Assembly: GCA_030549495.1 (NCBI GenBank)
Contig: JAUIRK010000561.1
Coordinates: forward strand, 7,501 to 71,500
Source: Nectonema munidae
Taxonomy: Eukaryota; Nematomorpha; Nectonematoida; Nectonematidae
DNA: 64,000 nucleotides
Reading direction: 5' to 3'
This document shows positions 25,983 to 33,662 of the stretch, in pieces (the first letter of the stretch is position 1; the number at the start of each line of letters is the position of its first letter). A program made the translations under genes and the position numbers. The notes beneath the pieces were generated by a model. That model saw only the letters and a list, made by a program, of their open reading frames with translations, ran no database searches and was not told where the DNA came from.

Positions 25983-28900
25983 AATATTAAAAAAAAAAAA
26001 AAAAATATATTGTCACCCCCAACAAAAAAAAAATATCTCTACTTTTAAAAAAAAAAAAAAATGTTAAAATTATTTTTTGTTGGTTTTTTTAAAAATGGGG
26101 AATGGAAAAATGTTGTTTTAAGTGAGTTAAACTAAACACCCGTAATCGCGCCAAAAAACAACAAAATTTTTTTTTTACGAGGAATAAAACTATTTTGGGT
26201 AGTGAAGTTCAAGCACCAATAATTTAAGTTTGAAATAAACCATACTAAGTTCTACGTTTGAATGTTTGTATTAAACGCCAGGAAGGGGCTAAGAAATGCG
26301 AACCACGAGATAGGTCTATTGGTTGGATATCAAAGCACTTTTCTGACTTTGTTTTTAAAAGTTTGGAGCGTTGGGGATCGAACCTCTGACCTTCAAGTGT
26401 TAAGCTGAGAGATACAGCCTAAAAATCATTGAGGCCACAATGAGATGAAGTGAAATAAAATGAAAAAAAGGAAAAAACAAAAAGAAAATTTGAGCACATC
26501 ATAGTACAGTTGACTACATGGAAACCGGAGATTACTAATTAGGATCTTTGTTAATCCGGCACTTTGATTATTCTGGGAATCTTTAATTTAGTAAAATTAT
26601 TGAATGATTGATTCGATTAACAACTGAGCTTTTTGAAGGTTTAGAAAATAAAATGTTCATAAATGAAGAAGAACCAATGAATCTTTATATTTTGCAAGAA
26701 AAAGTAATTAGAGAAAGACCAAAGCACCTAAAACAATATATTTAAGAGAAATGTTCAAAAATTGTCTACACCCAGTTGAATCAATAAACGTGAAAATAAT
26801 TAAGCACTCAGAATTAGTGATAGTCCACTGTATATCCTAAATAGTTTATTCACAGAAAACGCTTTATATTATTGCCAGCTATGTACTGTTTGAAGTTATT
26901 TTTGGAGGGAATTTGAAGAGGATTACTCCAAACTTCAAATGTTGCATCCTTGGTACGCTGTAAAAGGATTTAGCCTTCGACGATTTCACTCTTGACATTG
27001 AAAAAAAAGTTGACATAAGCGAGGAATATAATAGGATAATATCACAGATCTTTAATTTAAAGAATATTTCCCTTCTATGTGTCTTTTTCAACTAAGTCAA
27101 TCAGAAAAATTTGGGTGAGATTGGAATGAAAAAGGGTGCCATTTTTTTTCAATAATTTGCCCGCCAAATTAAGCGGGACGCATGTTGTTCAAAAACTCAT
27201 GAAAAAAATTTAATTTTGTAAAATGGAAGGAATTTTATTAAAAATTCAAAACTGTGCAGAAAAAAGTAAAAATTTGAAGAAAATTCAAATAAAGGTGTTA
27301 TGAAAATCAAAATGGTTGTGATTTTTTAAAATTTAGTCAATAAAAATTCAAATATTCAGGTTTGTTAAAGATTACTGAAAATTACTTATTACATTTCAAG
27401 CGTTTCACTATGGAGTATTGAAAAAACAGTTAATAATTTTTTTGATTAAATAGAGTAATGTTTTCTATATTCAAATGCCAAAAAGAGGCGATATGTCAAT
27501 GGCGAGTATACTACCACCAAGAAAGTAGGTTGATTGAAAAGCATAACGTTGATTGGCTGAGATAAAATACGCAAAAAACTTTATCGATGAAATTAGATTG
27601 AAAGTTGTGGAGGATATTTTGCCTCCTCAAAGCTTCTTCAGACAAAAGAAAAGAATGGGGGATAGGAAAAATCATTGAAGTAGCATGACTTATTTCATTG
27701 GTTGAATTTTTCTTTTCTTATATTTGAATTCGTTTCTTTTGTGTGAAGAAGCCATGAGGAGGAGAATTGTCACTCTGCAACTCGCTAATTTCATCAATAA
27801 ACTTTTTTTATTGTCATTTTGCCATTTTGATTGAAAAAATACAAGCAAATCAATAATTTTAAGAAAATCAAGCGAAACTTTTATGCGAACCGTCATTAAA
27901 CAACGCTTTGTCCACATTTGAAAAATGAAAAAATGTTTTGATAACATTCTGTTGGAGTGTTTCAAAATGTGGATTGTATAAATTTTGTTTTAAGAACATT
28001 TTCCTTCTTTTTCTTTGATGTCACTCATTCAAATGGCATCACTTATTTTACTGGCAAAAATGTATTCAACAAAGTGAGGAGGACACAGGTCATGCACGGA
28101 TCGCTGCAACATTAGCACCAACTCCGAGACCAATTTTACGAATAATTTTGCATTAAGCTTTGCACCATGGAAAACAAATAAATTTTACTAACGTGAATAT
28201 CAAAATGCTAAAACCGAAAAACGCTTATTTTCGCTTAACCATTGTATCCTGGTAGTTAAATTTAAAAATCAGTTAAATGGTTCAGAAGGATTTTAAAAGA
28301 AATGTTTTATTCCTTACAATAAGTGCTATGAAAAGTACATGAAAGAAAAAGACATTTTTTGCGTCTTATCAAGGGCCTAGATCGTACACATATGGGGAAT
28401 AAGTTTTTTATTTTAGTCTAGGTAGGTAGGAGTGTGTGCCCGTCAGAATGTTAACATTGCTACCAATAATTCAGAAAATTGAGGGAAAACCATCATTCCA
28501 GATATGTATTGAAATCTTGCAGGACATGAATTACACGCATTATACTGTTGACCATCGAAGGAATTTTACAGACCCTGTGAATGGCTAAAAAATCTACATT
28601 TTTTTTTATAAAATCCAAAATAACATGTATATTGAATATTTAGAGCATAAATAATGATGCTCATGATAAAATTGATTATGACATCTTTAAAATGTTTATA
28701 TGTAAACAAAAATTTTAAACAACACACGTTTTATATATAATTAAGTAGTACATTTTCTTTTGTGATATGAATGTAGAAAAAAATAATGAAAGAAATGAGA
28801 AATTCCGGTATAGAAAGAAAATAAGATGTTTTGCATTTACGAGAAAAATTGGAAGAGTCAATATAAGAATATAATGAAGAAAAAAGTTAAACAAAAGAAT

Positions 28901-29515
28901 TTACATTTAACTTAATTTAAAAAGAATTCCTTCTCTACAAGCAACTAAAGAAAAGAACTGAAAATTTACAGTTGATCTACCTACAATCCTATAAAAGGCA
29001 TGGAACCATCTTCTATTCCAGAAAGTTTTTCTTCAATGGGTTTTAATTGACGTTAAAACTCTCGTAGCTTAATTTTTTTGAAATATTTTTTTACGTATAG
29101 AATTGAATATGCAATTCTATATTTTAAAAAAAACTTTGTTTCCCGAGGATAAAAAAAAGGAATTTATTTAGGGACAGGGAAATTAACATGCTAAAAACGC
29201 AACCCCCGGATTCCGTTATTAAGAATTCTGTGAAACAGGCACATCTGTCAGCCTTACGAGTAAGCATAATATAAGTAAGTACATGATTATCTATAGTAAT
29301 GATTTTCTTACAACATCTAAAATTTCGTTAAGCTTTAAGCCGAGTTTGACAGTCACTTTGTCAGTGTTGTTCTTGACGGGACGCACTAAAGGATTATAGG
29401 AGGAGAGCAAATCATCCATCAAGCGCTTAGCATCCGTATTACCTCTTACACCAGAAGAGAGGAGAAGGATTGCCCCGCAAAAAAGAAGGAATTTGAATAG
29501 GGAGCGAAGACTCAT
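9244..29515 (-). CDS. Nicotinic acetylcholine receptor alpha-type subunit, 8 coding exons, 486 aa
   Basis: Cys-loop cation-channel subunit that would act in the plasma membrane as part of an acetylcholine-gated pentamer. Eight segments with GT/AG borders join in frame: 29515-29312, 17601-17557, 16995-16886, 15817-15637, 13881-13632, 12795-12516, 10473-10266 and 9426-9244. They total 1461 nt including TAG. Residues 1-25 are a signal peptide and N49 is a glycosylation sequon. W80 (loop D), Y118 (loop A) and W174 (loop B) are present. The Cys-loop is C153-C167 with 13 residues between. The vicinal pair C228-C229 marks an alpha subunit. M1 is about 248-270, M2 about 276-298 (E276 at -1', L286 at 9', E297 at 20', cation-selective), M3 about 307-331 and M4 about 436-458. 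The M3-M4 loop is short. The loop and M4 ([20 protein letters not shown]) match the heteromeric arthropod alpha1-4 type rather than alpha7. The loop C position usually Tyr is Phe (F233). The start Met follows no closer candidate and leads straight into the signal peptide. Confidence 0.95.
9496..9625 (+). mobile_element. TTAA MITE, main subfamily (copy 1)
   Basis: 130-bp element flanked by TTAA at 9492-9495 and 9626-9629, with CCCATTTACG...-type inverted ends. It lies in the intron between receptor exons 7 and 8. TTAA duplications and CCC ends are the hallmarks of the piggyBac superfamily. It encodes no protein. Confidence 0.88.
10266..10473 (-). CDS. Receptor exon 7: M3-M4 cytoplasmic loop
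   Basis: The acceptor GAACGAAACAG is chosen because it restores the frame from exon 6 (AA|A, Lys) and gives [12 protein letters not shown], a common loop start. The more obvious AG at 10451-10452 would break the frame. It ends REDESNK at donor AACAAG|GTAAAA, phase 0. The exon is richer in G+C than its surroundings. Confidence 0.9.
10963..11062 (+). mobile_element. SINE family A, body only
   Basis: Shares GATTAACCATCTTAAGCATA and AAAGTGCTTTGATATCT with the fuller copy at 18944-19115. The tRNA-like head is missing or too worn to see. Confidence 0.6.
11080..11290 (+). mobile_element. tRNA-derived SINE, family C (copy 1)
   Basis: tRNA-like head ATGGCTTAGTTGTAGGA and B box GGGTTCGATTCCC (11129-11141), then a non-tRNA body. 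The 3' limit is approximate. The head resembles the copy at 40489-40620. It is intronic, between receptor exons 7 and 6. Confidence 0.6.
11430..11720. repeat. Dispersed AT-rich repeat, partner of 58530-58870
   Basis: Both places share, in the same order, TTTATTGTCAATA, GTTTTTCAA.TTATTTCA, CATTCATTTAATTTCAAAA and ATAAGAAC.CG.TACTG. The order over about 300 bp indicates an old interspersed repeat of unknown class. The rest of this intron (11721-12515) shows nothing I can name. Confidence 0.55.
12516..12795 (-). CDS. Receptor exon 6: end of M1, M2, M3
   Basis: Acceptor CCATAAAG, donor CCCAA|GTAACC. Encodes [20 protein letters not shown] (M1 end into M2), the M2-M3 linker AEIIPPTSL and M3. It then enters the cytoplasmic loop ([14 protein letters not shown]). 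Confidence 0.95.
13172..13555. mobile_element. Non-autonomous hAT element
   Basis: Ends CAGGGTTGGATCAAATGC and, inverted, TAGCGTTGGACCAAATAC. Subterminal TATTTGAATTTGTATT repeats are typical of hAT MITEs. The flanking 8-mers GCGATCAC and TTGATTAC agree at 5 of 8 positions, a worn target duplication. It lies in the intron between receptor exons 6 and 5. Confidence 0.65.
13632..13881 (-). CDS. Receptor exon 5: loop C and M1
   Basis: Acceptor CACTTAG, donor TTTTTAA|GTAAGC. Contains [12 protein letters not shown], the loop C segment [10 protein letters not shown] and the start of M1 ([15 protein letters not shown]). One base carries over to exon 6, making the Thr of FLTVLVFYLP. Confidence 0.95.
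14085..15121 (+). mobile_element. 5'-truncated LINE with (TTC)n tail
   Basis: The plus strand reads [20 protein letters not shown], then [20 protein letters not shown] and ILPIIFNDW at 14219-14480, the C-terminal 'thumb' and tail of a non-LTR reverse transcriptase. Stops and at least one frame change show it is dead. It ends at 15096-15121 with TATGCGAAATAAATTCTTCT, the same 3' signature seen at 34828-34990 and 44390-44606. It is intronic, between receptor exons 5 and 4, antisense to the host gene. Confidence 0.75.
15323..15452 (+). mobile_element. TTAA MITE, main subfamily (copy 2)
   Basis: 130 bp, perfect TTAA at 15319-15322 and 15453-15456. It differs from the copy at 59444 by only about two substitutions and one base in a T-run, so the family moved recently. 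It is intronic, between receptor exons 5 and 4. Confidence 0.92.
15462..15536. mobile_element. hAT end fragment
   Basis: GGAGTCGGAGCCAGAGACT followed by a CCGAAACCCTG terminus, the same end type as the hAT element at 23457-24021. Confidence 0.4.
15637..15817 (-). CDS. Receptor exon 4: Cys-loop
   Basis: Acceptor CTTGTAG, donor CAA|GTAAGT. Begins [15 protein letters not shown], contains [15 protein letters not shown] (the Cys-loop) and ends [11 protein letters not shown] with the loop B tryptophan. Confidence 0.95.
16651..16806. repeat. Short foldback element
   Basis: The ends TTGCCTCCCTACATAAGCAA and, inverted, CTTCCTACGCAAGCAAAAAA pair over about 30 bp with few mismatches, around 95 bp of AT-rich DNA. 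It is intronic, between receptor exons 4 and 3. No target duplication was identified. Confidence 0.6.
16886..16995 (-). CDS. Receptor exon 3 (110 nt)
   Basis: Acceptor AAAACAG, donor AACAA|GTAAAA. Reads [16 protein letters not shown], then the motif [12 protein letters not shown] containing loop A. The length of 110 nt is the conserved size of this exon across animal nicotinic subunits. Two bases (AA) carry over to exon 4. Confidence 0.95.
17141..17269 (-). mobile_element. TTAA MITE, main subfamily (copy 3, reversed)
   Basis: Left TTAA at 17137-17140. The right target copy has lost one T. It lies in reverse orientation to the other copies, in the intron between receptor exons 3 and 2. Confidence 0.9.
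17557..17601 (-). CDS. Receptor exon 2 (45 nt)
   Basis: Acceptor TTTTTAG, 15 codons reading [15 protein letters not shown], donor CAC|GTAAGA, phase 0 on both sides. The 45-nt length and the TTNVWL motif are classic for this receptor exon. W80 is the loop D tryptophan. It is separated from exon 1 by an 11.7-kb intron. Confidence 0.95.
18457..18928. mobile_element. MITE with 28-bp inverted ends
   Basis: The inverted ends begin TACCGTGTATTTCGGTGTAT and TACCGTATATTTCGGTGTAT and agree at 26 of 28 bases. Flanking TA could be a TA target, pointing to the Tc1/mariner group, but no longer duplication is evident. Inside, a 57-bp unit (with ACTTTTACA.T.CTGCTTA) is tandemly doubled at 18730-18842. Intronic. 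Confidence 0.8.
18944..19115 (+). mobile_element. tRNA-derived SINE, family A (full copy)
   Basis: tRNA-like head CAATGGTTGCTAGGGTGTAC with B box GGGTTCGATCC at 18984-18994. The body contains AACCATCTCAAGCATAATGC and AAAGTACTTTGATATCT. The head matches the reversed copy at 26285-26430. Confidence 0.8.
19116..19859. other. Intron 1 segment, no feature seen
   Basis: AT-rich intronic DNA with no supported element. Confidence 0.4.
19860..22012 (+). mobile_element. 5'-truncated LINE with RNase H domain and (TACC)n tail
   Basis: Non-LTR retrotransposon of the I/R1/LOA type. It begins inside the reverse transcriptase ([18 protein letters not shown] at 19961-20020, [11 protein letters not shown] near 20047-20080, [14 protein letters not shown] near 20270). 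Then come the thumb ([17 protein letters not shown]) and an RNase H domain ([35 protein letters not shown] at 21025-21300). A CCHC-like C-terminal motif follows ([20 protein letters not shown]). The remnant is open over long stretches (20472-21002, 20945-21793) but frame changes near 20360 and 20950 break it. The 3' end is a TACC repeat at 21987-22012. It lies in receptor intron 1, antisense to the host gene. Confidence 0.85.
22030..22860 (+). mobile_element. MULE (Mutator-like) transposase relic
   Basis: Pieces of a MULE transposase appear in changing frames. [20 protein letters not shown] resembles the 'vLYaLlpnk' region, and [20 protein letters not shown] the 'faFVPpedV..aFe' block. PRTSNHI, then [20 protein letters not shown] and [16 protein letters not shown] match the PRTNN...GWH C-terminal part. 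It also holds a (GAT)n run at 22078-22102. Inverted ends were not identified. It directly abuts the LINE tail. Confidence 0.65.
22861..23456. other. Intron 1 segment, no feature seen
   Basis: Repeats of ATCCGC.TTCGCTAA (22870-23250) give a faint patterned look, but no element could be delimited. Confidence 0.35.
23457..24021. mobile_element. hAT-like element with internal duplication
   Basis: Ends CAGGGTTTGAGAATCGAAGT and, inverted, CAGGGTTTCGAAGTGGGAAG. Inside, AATCGAAGTCTGAG...AATAAAATTTA...TTTTGTAAGCA occurs at 23466-23611 and again at 23788-23910. Within the first copy AGTTTAATTTTTGTAAGCAT is itself doubled. No matching 8-bp target duplication is visible. Confidence 0.55.
24387..24868. 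mobile_element. Non-autonomous hAT element with target duplication
   Basis: The ends CATTGGTTCCCAAAC and, inverted, CAGTGATTCCCAAAC are the common animal hAT terminus. The 8-bp flanks GACTACGC (24379-24386) and GACTACAC (24869-24876) agree at 7 of 8 bases. Length is 482 bp with no transposase. Confidence 0.88.
24877..25690. other. Intron 1 segment, no feature seen
   Basis: AT-rich intronic DNA without a supported feature. Confidence 0.4.
25700..26075. other. Homopolymer block, probable sequencing or assembly fault
   Basis: Long runs of G, T, C and A follow one another with almost no mixed sequence (for example G-runs at 25738-25748 and 25788-25800, about 40 T near 25932-25962, then A-runs). 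The left edge (AACTTTTTCGATGAAATTGG) matches the foldback arm at 27573-27600 (AACTTTATCGATGAAATTAG). After that edge each base seems stretched into runs. This looks like a damaged consensus over a second copy of that foldback. Open frames here are meaningless. Confidence 0.7.
26285..26430 (-). mobile_element. tRNA-derived SINE, family A (reversed copy)
   Basis: Read on minus: a head with TAACACTTGAAGGTCAGAGG, B box GGTTCGATCCC, then GTGCTTTGATATCC. It aligns end to end with the head and motif of the copy at 18944. Confidence 0.75.
26507..26830. mobile_element. pogo/Tigger-type MITE
   Basis: Ends CAGTTGACTAC and, inverted, CAGTGGACTAT, flanked by TA on both sides (26505-26506, 26831-26832). 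The subterminal sequence TTGTTAATCCGGCACTTTGA is typical of Tigger elements. Length is 324 bp with no intact coding sequence. Confidence 0.75.
27460..27965. mobile_element. Foldback (large hairpin) element
   Basis: Two arms pair in inverse order: about 27460-27656 and 27700-27960. The clearest part is AAACTTTATCGATGAAATTA (27574) against AAGTTTATTGATGAAATTAG (read from about 27805 on minus), followed by TCCTC...GGCTTCTTCA.ACAAAAG in both. The loop is about 45 bp. Arms are roughly 75-80% alike by eye. No target duplication was found. Confidence 0.65.
27966..29311. other. Proximal end of intron 1, no feature seen
   Basis: AT-rich intronic sequence; no mobile element or extra exon was recognised. 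Confidence 0.4.
29312..29515 (-). CDS. Receptor exon 1: signal peptide and N-terminal helix
   Basis: Encodes residues 1-68: a hydrophobic signal peptide, then [20 protein letters not shown], typical of the N-terminal helix of nicotinic subunits. It ends in phase 0 at GATGTT|GTAAGA. Signal and helix share one exon, whereas many relatives split them. Confidence 0.93.
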
Positions 29516-30835
29516 AACCGTATCCGATTTTCAAGTAACAGAAACAAAAAAATTGAAATTGAAAAAAGAATTAAAATGACAGCTTGGAGATGTGTGACAG
29601 ACGAGAGGAAGAGGGAGAGGAGGCAAACGAGAGATCGAGTAAAGAATACTCATCATCAAAGGAGAGAAGCATGAGAGAGAGAGAGTAGGAAAAAGGCATC
29701 CTTGGAAAAGGAGAGTGAAGAAAAAAGATACGGCTAATATTTATCAGAGAGTGTATATATGGATGCGTTTGTTGTATACGTTATTTTCAAAATTAAAAAT
29801 TACACTGATGATATGAAGTGATATACACTGTTGTGATACAAACATTTTGTATGTGCTTCTACATAAAATAGGAACAATGGCGTTTCATATACGGATTGCA
29901 TGAATCTATTGTACACAGCAGACATATACACACACACACATTGTGTGATTTGTTAGTGTAATATAAAATGATTAATTGCTTTTGTACCATTCTTTTTGAA
30001 GAAGATGTATGCTTCTTTGTTTATTTGTCTTACATATCACGTTCTTTTTAATTATTTTTAGATTTGGCAACGAAAACAAAAAACGCTAGTTGGATTCATC
30101 ATTAGCACTAACTTCTCCAGGGGGCAATTCTTTGCCCCCGGTCAAATATATTGATTGATTTCGTAATCGAACTTTCCAATAATGTCAAAACAAAAAAATA
30201 CAGTTACAAGCAAGAAGAAACATATGTTAACCATATGGTAAACAAACTCTCAGATGACAATATTTCTTAGTTTGAAACAAAAATTTGAATGCCATTATGG
30301 CCTTCGAATCCAAGAAAAACCTCACGAAAAGAAGAACCTAGAAAAATAATTCTCTTGATAAACTTATCTACACCCCCTAATTAGGGGCCAGCTTTTCGAC
30401 CACCACATTTTACCCATCAGTCATCACTTTTAGAAAATAATGCAAACAATGTGATACTCAAGTTTATTGTGCATTTTGTTTGTTTTATAGTGACAAAAGC
30501 GTTAGTATTTATAAAATAGTGAATTTTTATTTTTTAATTCATTTTATTGAATAAAAAATATTTATCGTCATTCAAAGCTTTGATTTATATTAAAATAACT
30601 CATTTAAAAAGATGCCAGATGCTTCGTTTTCAAAAACTTAAAGATATTCCTAAGATTTGCTCTAAGCCTCGATGTTTTAGTAGCAAAGTTGTTTGAGAAA
30701 CATTTTTAAAGATCAAATTATGTCTAAAAATAAAACTGAGTTTAGTCTGAAATTATACAGAATCTAAATTATCACAAAAAAACCTTTTGGCAAAAATAGA
30801 AAATTTTACCCTTTTTCTCATAAACGATTTAATAA
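29516..30835. other. 5' flank of the receptor gene
   Basis: Upstream of the start codon, 29584-29712 is a purine-rich tract (pyrimidine-rich on the gene's strand) with a GA run at 29670-29687. It probably belongs to the 5' untranslated region or core promoter. A short CA run lies at 29929-29940. At 30118-30139 the arms CAGGGGGCAA and TTGCCCCCGG form a tight stem with a 4-base loop. No TATA box is convincing. Confidence 0.4.
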
Positions 30836-31522
30836 CCCTTATCAGCCTACTAAACTACATATGTAGAAAACACCATTTTGAATGTTCATATGTGTGAAAC
30901 ACGAAAAATGTCAAACTTGAAAAGATGAAGTAAATATATCAGAAGAAGCCCTTATCACGATGAAAACAAAATTTGCATTCTTATTTCAAAAATATTAGTC
31001 AAAAACTACATATGTAGTTAAGCAGGCGTGTGAGTTTAAGATCAAAATCAATAAGGGTGCGAATCTATAAAAAGGTTAAGAAATCTTGCAATTATATTTT
31101 TTGTATATTTCCTATGTGTTCTGAATCAGTGTTTTCATGTTTGACTGATGATACATTTCAAAAACTACATGTGTATTTAAGGGAGCTTTCGAAGACATTT
31201 TTATATGTAAGTTTATACAAAATACTTTGTTCATCAATAACCCATTTACGACCAATATTCCTATTTTGGAACATAAGTAATTTCATCTTCGTCTGCCTTT
31301 TTCAATGACTTTGAACATAAATCGTCTGCGTTTTTTTTAGATATCGTCTGCTTTGCTTGGTCTTAAATGTGTTATTAATTTAATTAATTATATATATTTT
31401 TTGATACTTACAAATTGGTTTATATCGATTTTTACATGTTTTGTTGCTAAATTTTGAAAAAAAAACTACACATGTAGTCATGTGGGCTCTTGAAAGTCAT
31501 TTTTTATGTTAGCTGATAAGGG
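30836..31522. mobile_element. TTAA-class element with repeated CTACATATGTAG palindromes
   Basis: Begins CCCTTATCAGC and ends GCTGATAAGGG, a perfect 11-bp inverted pair, in AT-rich flanks (ATAA and TAAT, so the TTAA target is worn or wrong). Inside, ACTACATATGTAG-type palindromes recur at 30854, 31008, 31162 and 31464. The spacing is 154, 154 and, once the inserted MITE at 31241-31371 is removed, about 167 bp. About 550 bp without the insert and no coding capacity. Confidence 0.6.
31241..31371 (+). mobile_element. TTAA MITE, main subfamily (copy 4)
   Basis: 131 bp, nested inside the older element at 30836-31522. The flanks are ATAA and TTAT, one change each from TTAA. Confidence 0.88.
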
Positions 31523-31540
31523 TAATTTAATATAATTCTT

Positions 31541-31790
31541 GTTATCTTAAAAAAATTTTTTTTACAATCTGCATTAAAAATTGAGACAATTTTTTTCTAA
31601 TCAATTTTCAATAAAAAATAAATATTTTCTTAAAGTTATTTTTTTATAAAAATTATAGATTATTATAATAATTAATTTTTTATGTGAAATTTTCATTTTA
31701 AAATGTTTTTTTTCTTTTCATTCAATTTTTAGTATACTAATAAACGAAAAAAATTTTCGCTAAATTTTTAACTGCCCCCATTATTACTTA
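31541..31790. repeat. Dispersed AT-rich repeat, partner of 63105-63350
   Basis: Shares with the other place, in order, TGTTATCTTA, TTTTTACAAT.T, TAAAAATTGA, TCATTTTCAATAAAAAA-like, ATATTTTCTTAAA and AATTATTTTTTATGT-like blocks. A shorter related piece lies near 9880-9945. The class is unknown. Confidence 0.5.
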
Positions 31791-32189
31791 TTTCTCATTT
31801 TTCTCGATGCTCAGGCAATTTAAATTTTACAACTTTTGCATTCCTTTCTTTTTTGGGCGTCTTTATATATATACATTTCTATAATTTTCCTCCATTCATA
31901 CTCTTCACTGTGATCGTGTACTCATTTTTTCATATTGTTCACCTAGCGTCTAGTCTACTTTCTTCTTCTTCTTTCCTTATACTTAAAAGTATATTTAAGA
32001 TATTTAACATTAAAAGTATGAAAATAATACTTTCCTCAATTTACACTACAGTTCAAACGAGTACAGAGTTTTAGAGAACCAAAATCCCTTTAAACATTTA
32101 ATAAGAACAGAATTTCAAAATTTTAAAAATTAGTCATTTTAATTGCGATTAACAAGTAACGATAAATATATTAAACGATTTAGAAGATG

Positions 32190-32632
32190 CAAATCTACCA
32201 ATAATATTTAGTACATCTAATACAAATTTCAATTTTATTCAACGTTAGATGCATCCAATGTCTTATGCTATTGTTGATGTTAGACATCAAACTTAGTTAA
32301 CCATAGAATACTTCCTCAGTTTTCCTAAGTTTATAAAGAGTCGCCACAAAAAACGCAATCGAAAAAACTTTTTCTCTAATAGAATTGTCAATGAATGGAA
32401 CAGTCTTCCTGCTGATGTCATAAACTCCCCTTCAAAAAAGGCTGGATAACTTCTGTAAAAATATGTTGTATGATTAAGTCTTTACTTTTGTATTCTTCTT
32501 TTCTGTATTTAGCAATTATAATGTTTAAACGATTTCTATATGTTTTTTTCTTCCACACATTGATGCGATTACGCACAGGCAAAATGGTCTTTCTTCGCTT
32601 AATAAAATTATGTTATGTTATGTTAAACATTA
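32190..32632 (+). mobile_element. LINE 3' end with (TTATG)n tail
   Basis: KFIKSRHKKRNRKNFFSNRI then VNEWNSLPADVINSPS (32329-32440) is the C-terminus of a CR1/Jockey-like reverse-transcriptase protein, ending at a stop near 32445. The 3' tail is AATAAAATTATGTTATGTTA. Confidence 0.75.
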
Positions 32633-33548
32633 AGTTTAACAAATGTCGCATAATTTAATTGACATCTATATGGTTTGAAAACTTTATCAGCAACACTCAA
32701 TCGGAATAAACGAAGCTAGAATGGCCAAAAAAATGAGGTAAAATTTTTCATAAATCTGGCAAATTTGAAGCATGTAAATTGCATAGTGCCAAAGGATCTG
32801 AGTCTTCAGAAATTCAGTCACTTGATAGATAAATCATTCACCTCAATTTCTATAGAGTTGGCAGTATTGTTAACACAATGCACAAGAAGAAGTTTTAAAT
32901 TGATTTAAAAGTATTGGACATAACATCAATACTACTTAATACCAATCAATAATAATCATATATAAACTAATTGTTTTCTATTGTGTGTACACAAGATTGA
33001 TCATTTGCACATTAACGTGTATTATGATATGGTTATGATGTGTACTAGTGTTATTCTTATTAAAACAAAAGAATGGAAGTTCTGCAAAATTCGGGTAGGT
33101 TGGTTCAGGCACCAAAAATCCTAATTAATGGATTGCACAAGGATTGAAAATTGGAATTTTATTTGGGATCGTTTTGGATAGAACCCAAAAACTTTTTTTC
33201 GGGTCTATTTAATATTAGAGAAAATGTATGTTCTCTGAAAGTCACTACTAGCCAATGTTAATCTGCTCTGAGTGTCTGTTAGTATAGCCTCTGTGATTTC
33301 AAGCATCAATTTGCAAGGTCAACGTTATAAAAAAAATTATAAAGAAGTATTCAAAGTCTATTTGAAAAGTAATTGTAATTTTTCAAATAATTTTGCTAAG
33401 TATTTCAAATATACAAAGACAAAAGTATCTAACCCCAATTCTGATCCCTAACCTTATATTTATTAAAAATATTTTTTAATCTTTCATAACTTCTTGACAT
33501 GAAGAAGTACACATATTTGAATTGGGTTCGCAGTCAAAGTCCGCAAAT
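32633..33548. other. Intergenic, no feature seen
   Basis: No gene or repeat recognised. Confidence 0.4.
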
Positions 33549-33662
33549 ACTAAAATCCCCGCTACCAAAATCCCAGCAATCAATTTCTAAAAACTAAAGC
33601 ACAGCTATTTTATTTTTCTGAGATTTTTCTTTTCAGCGATTTTGGTATCCGGGATTTTAGAT
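33549..33662. repeat. Inverted repeat of AAAATCCC motifs
   Basis: CTAAAATCCCCGCTACCAAA at the left pairs with an inverted CTAAAATCCCGGATACCAAA at the right, and further AAAATCCC copies lie inside and just outside. It is probably a small MITE. Its limits and target site are unclear. Confidence 0.5.

Noticed and set aside
25689-26067. Open frames in the homopolymer block
   Set aside because: Poly-Gly, poly-Phe and poly-Lys products from base runs; probably a consensus error.
26330-26425. True tRNA gene on the minus strand
   Set aside because: It has a B box but no acceptor-stem pairing, and the body matches SINE family A.
31030-31308. Open frame of 92 codons
   Set aside because: It runs from the TTAA element into the nested MITE, so it is accidental.
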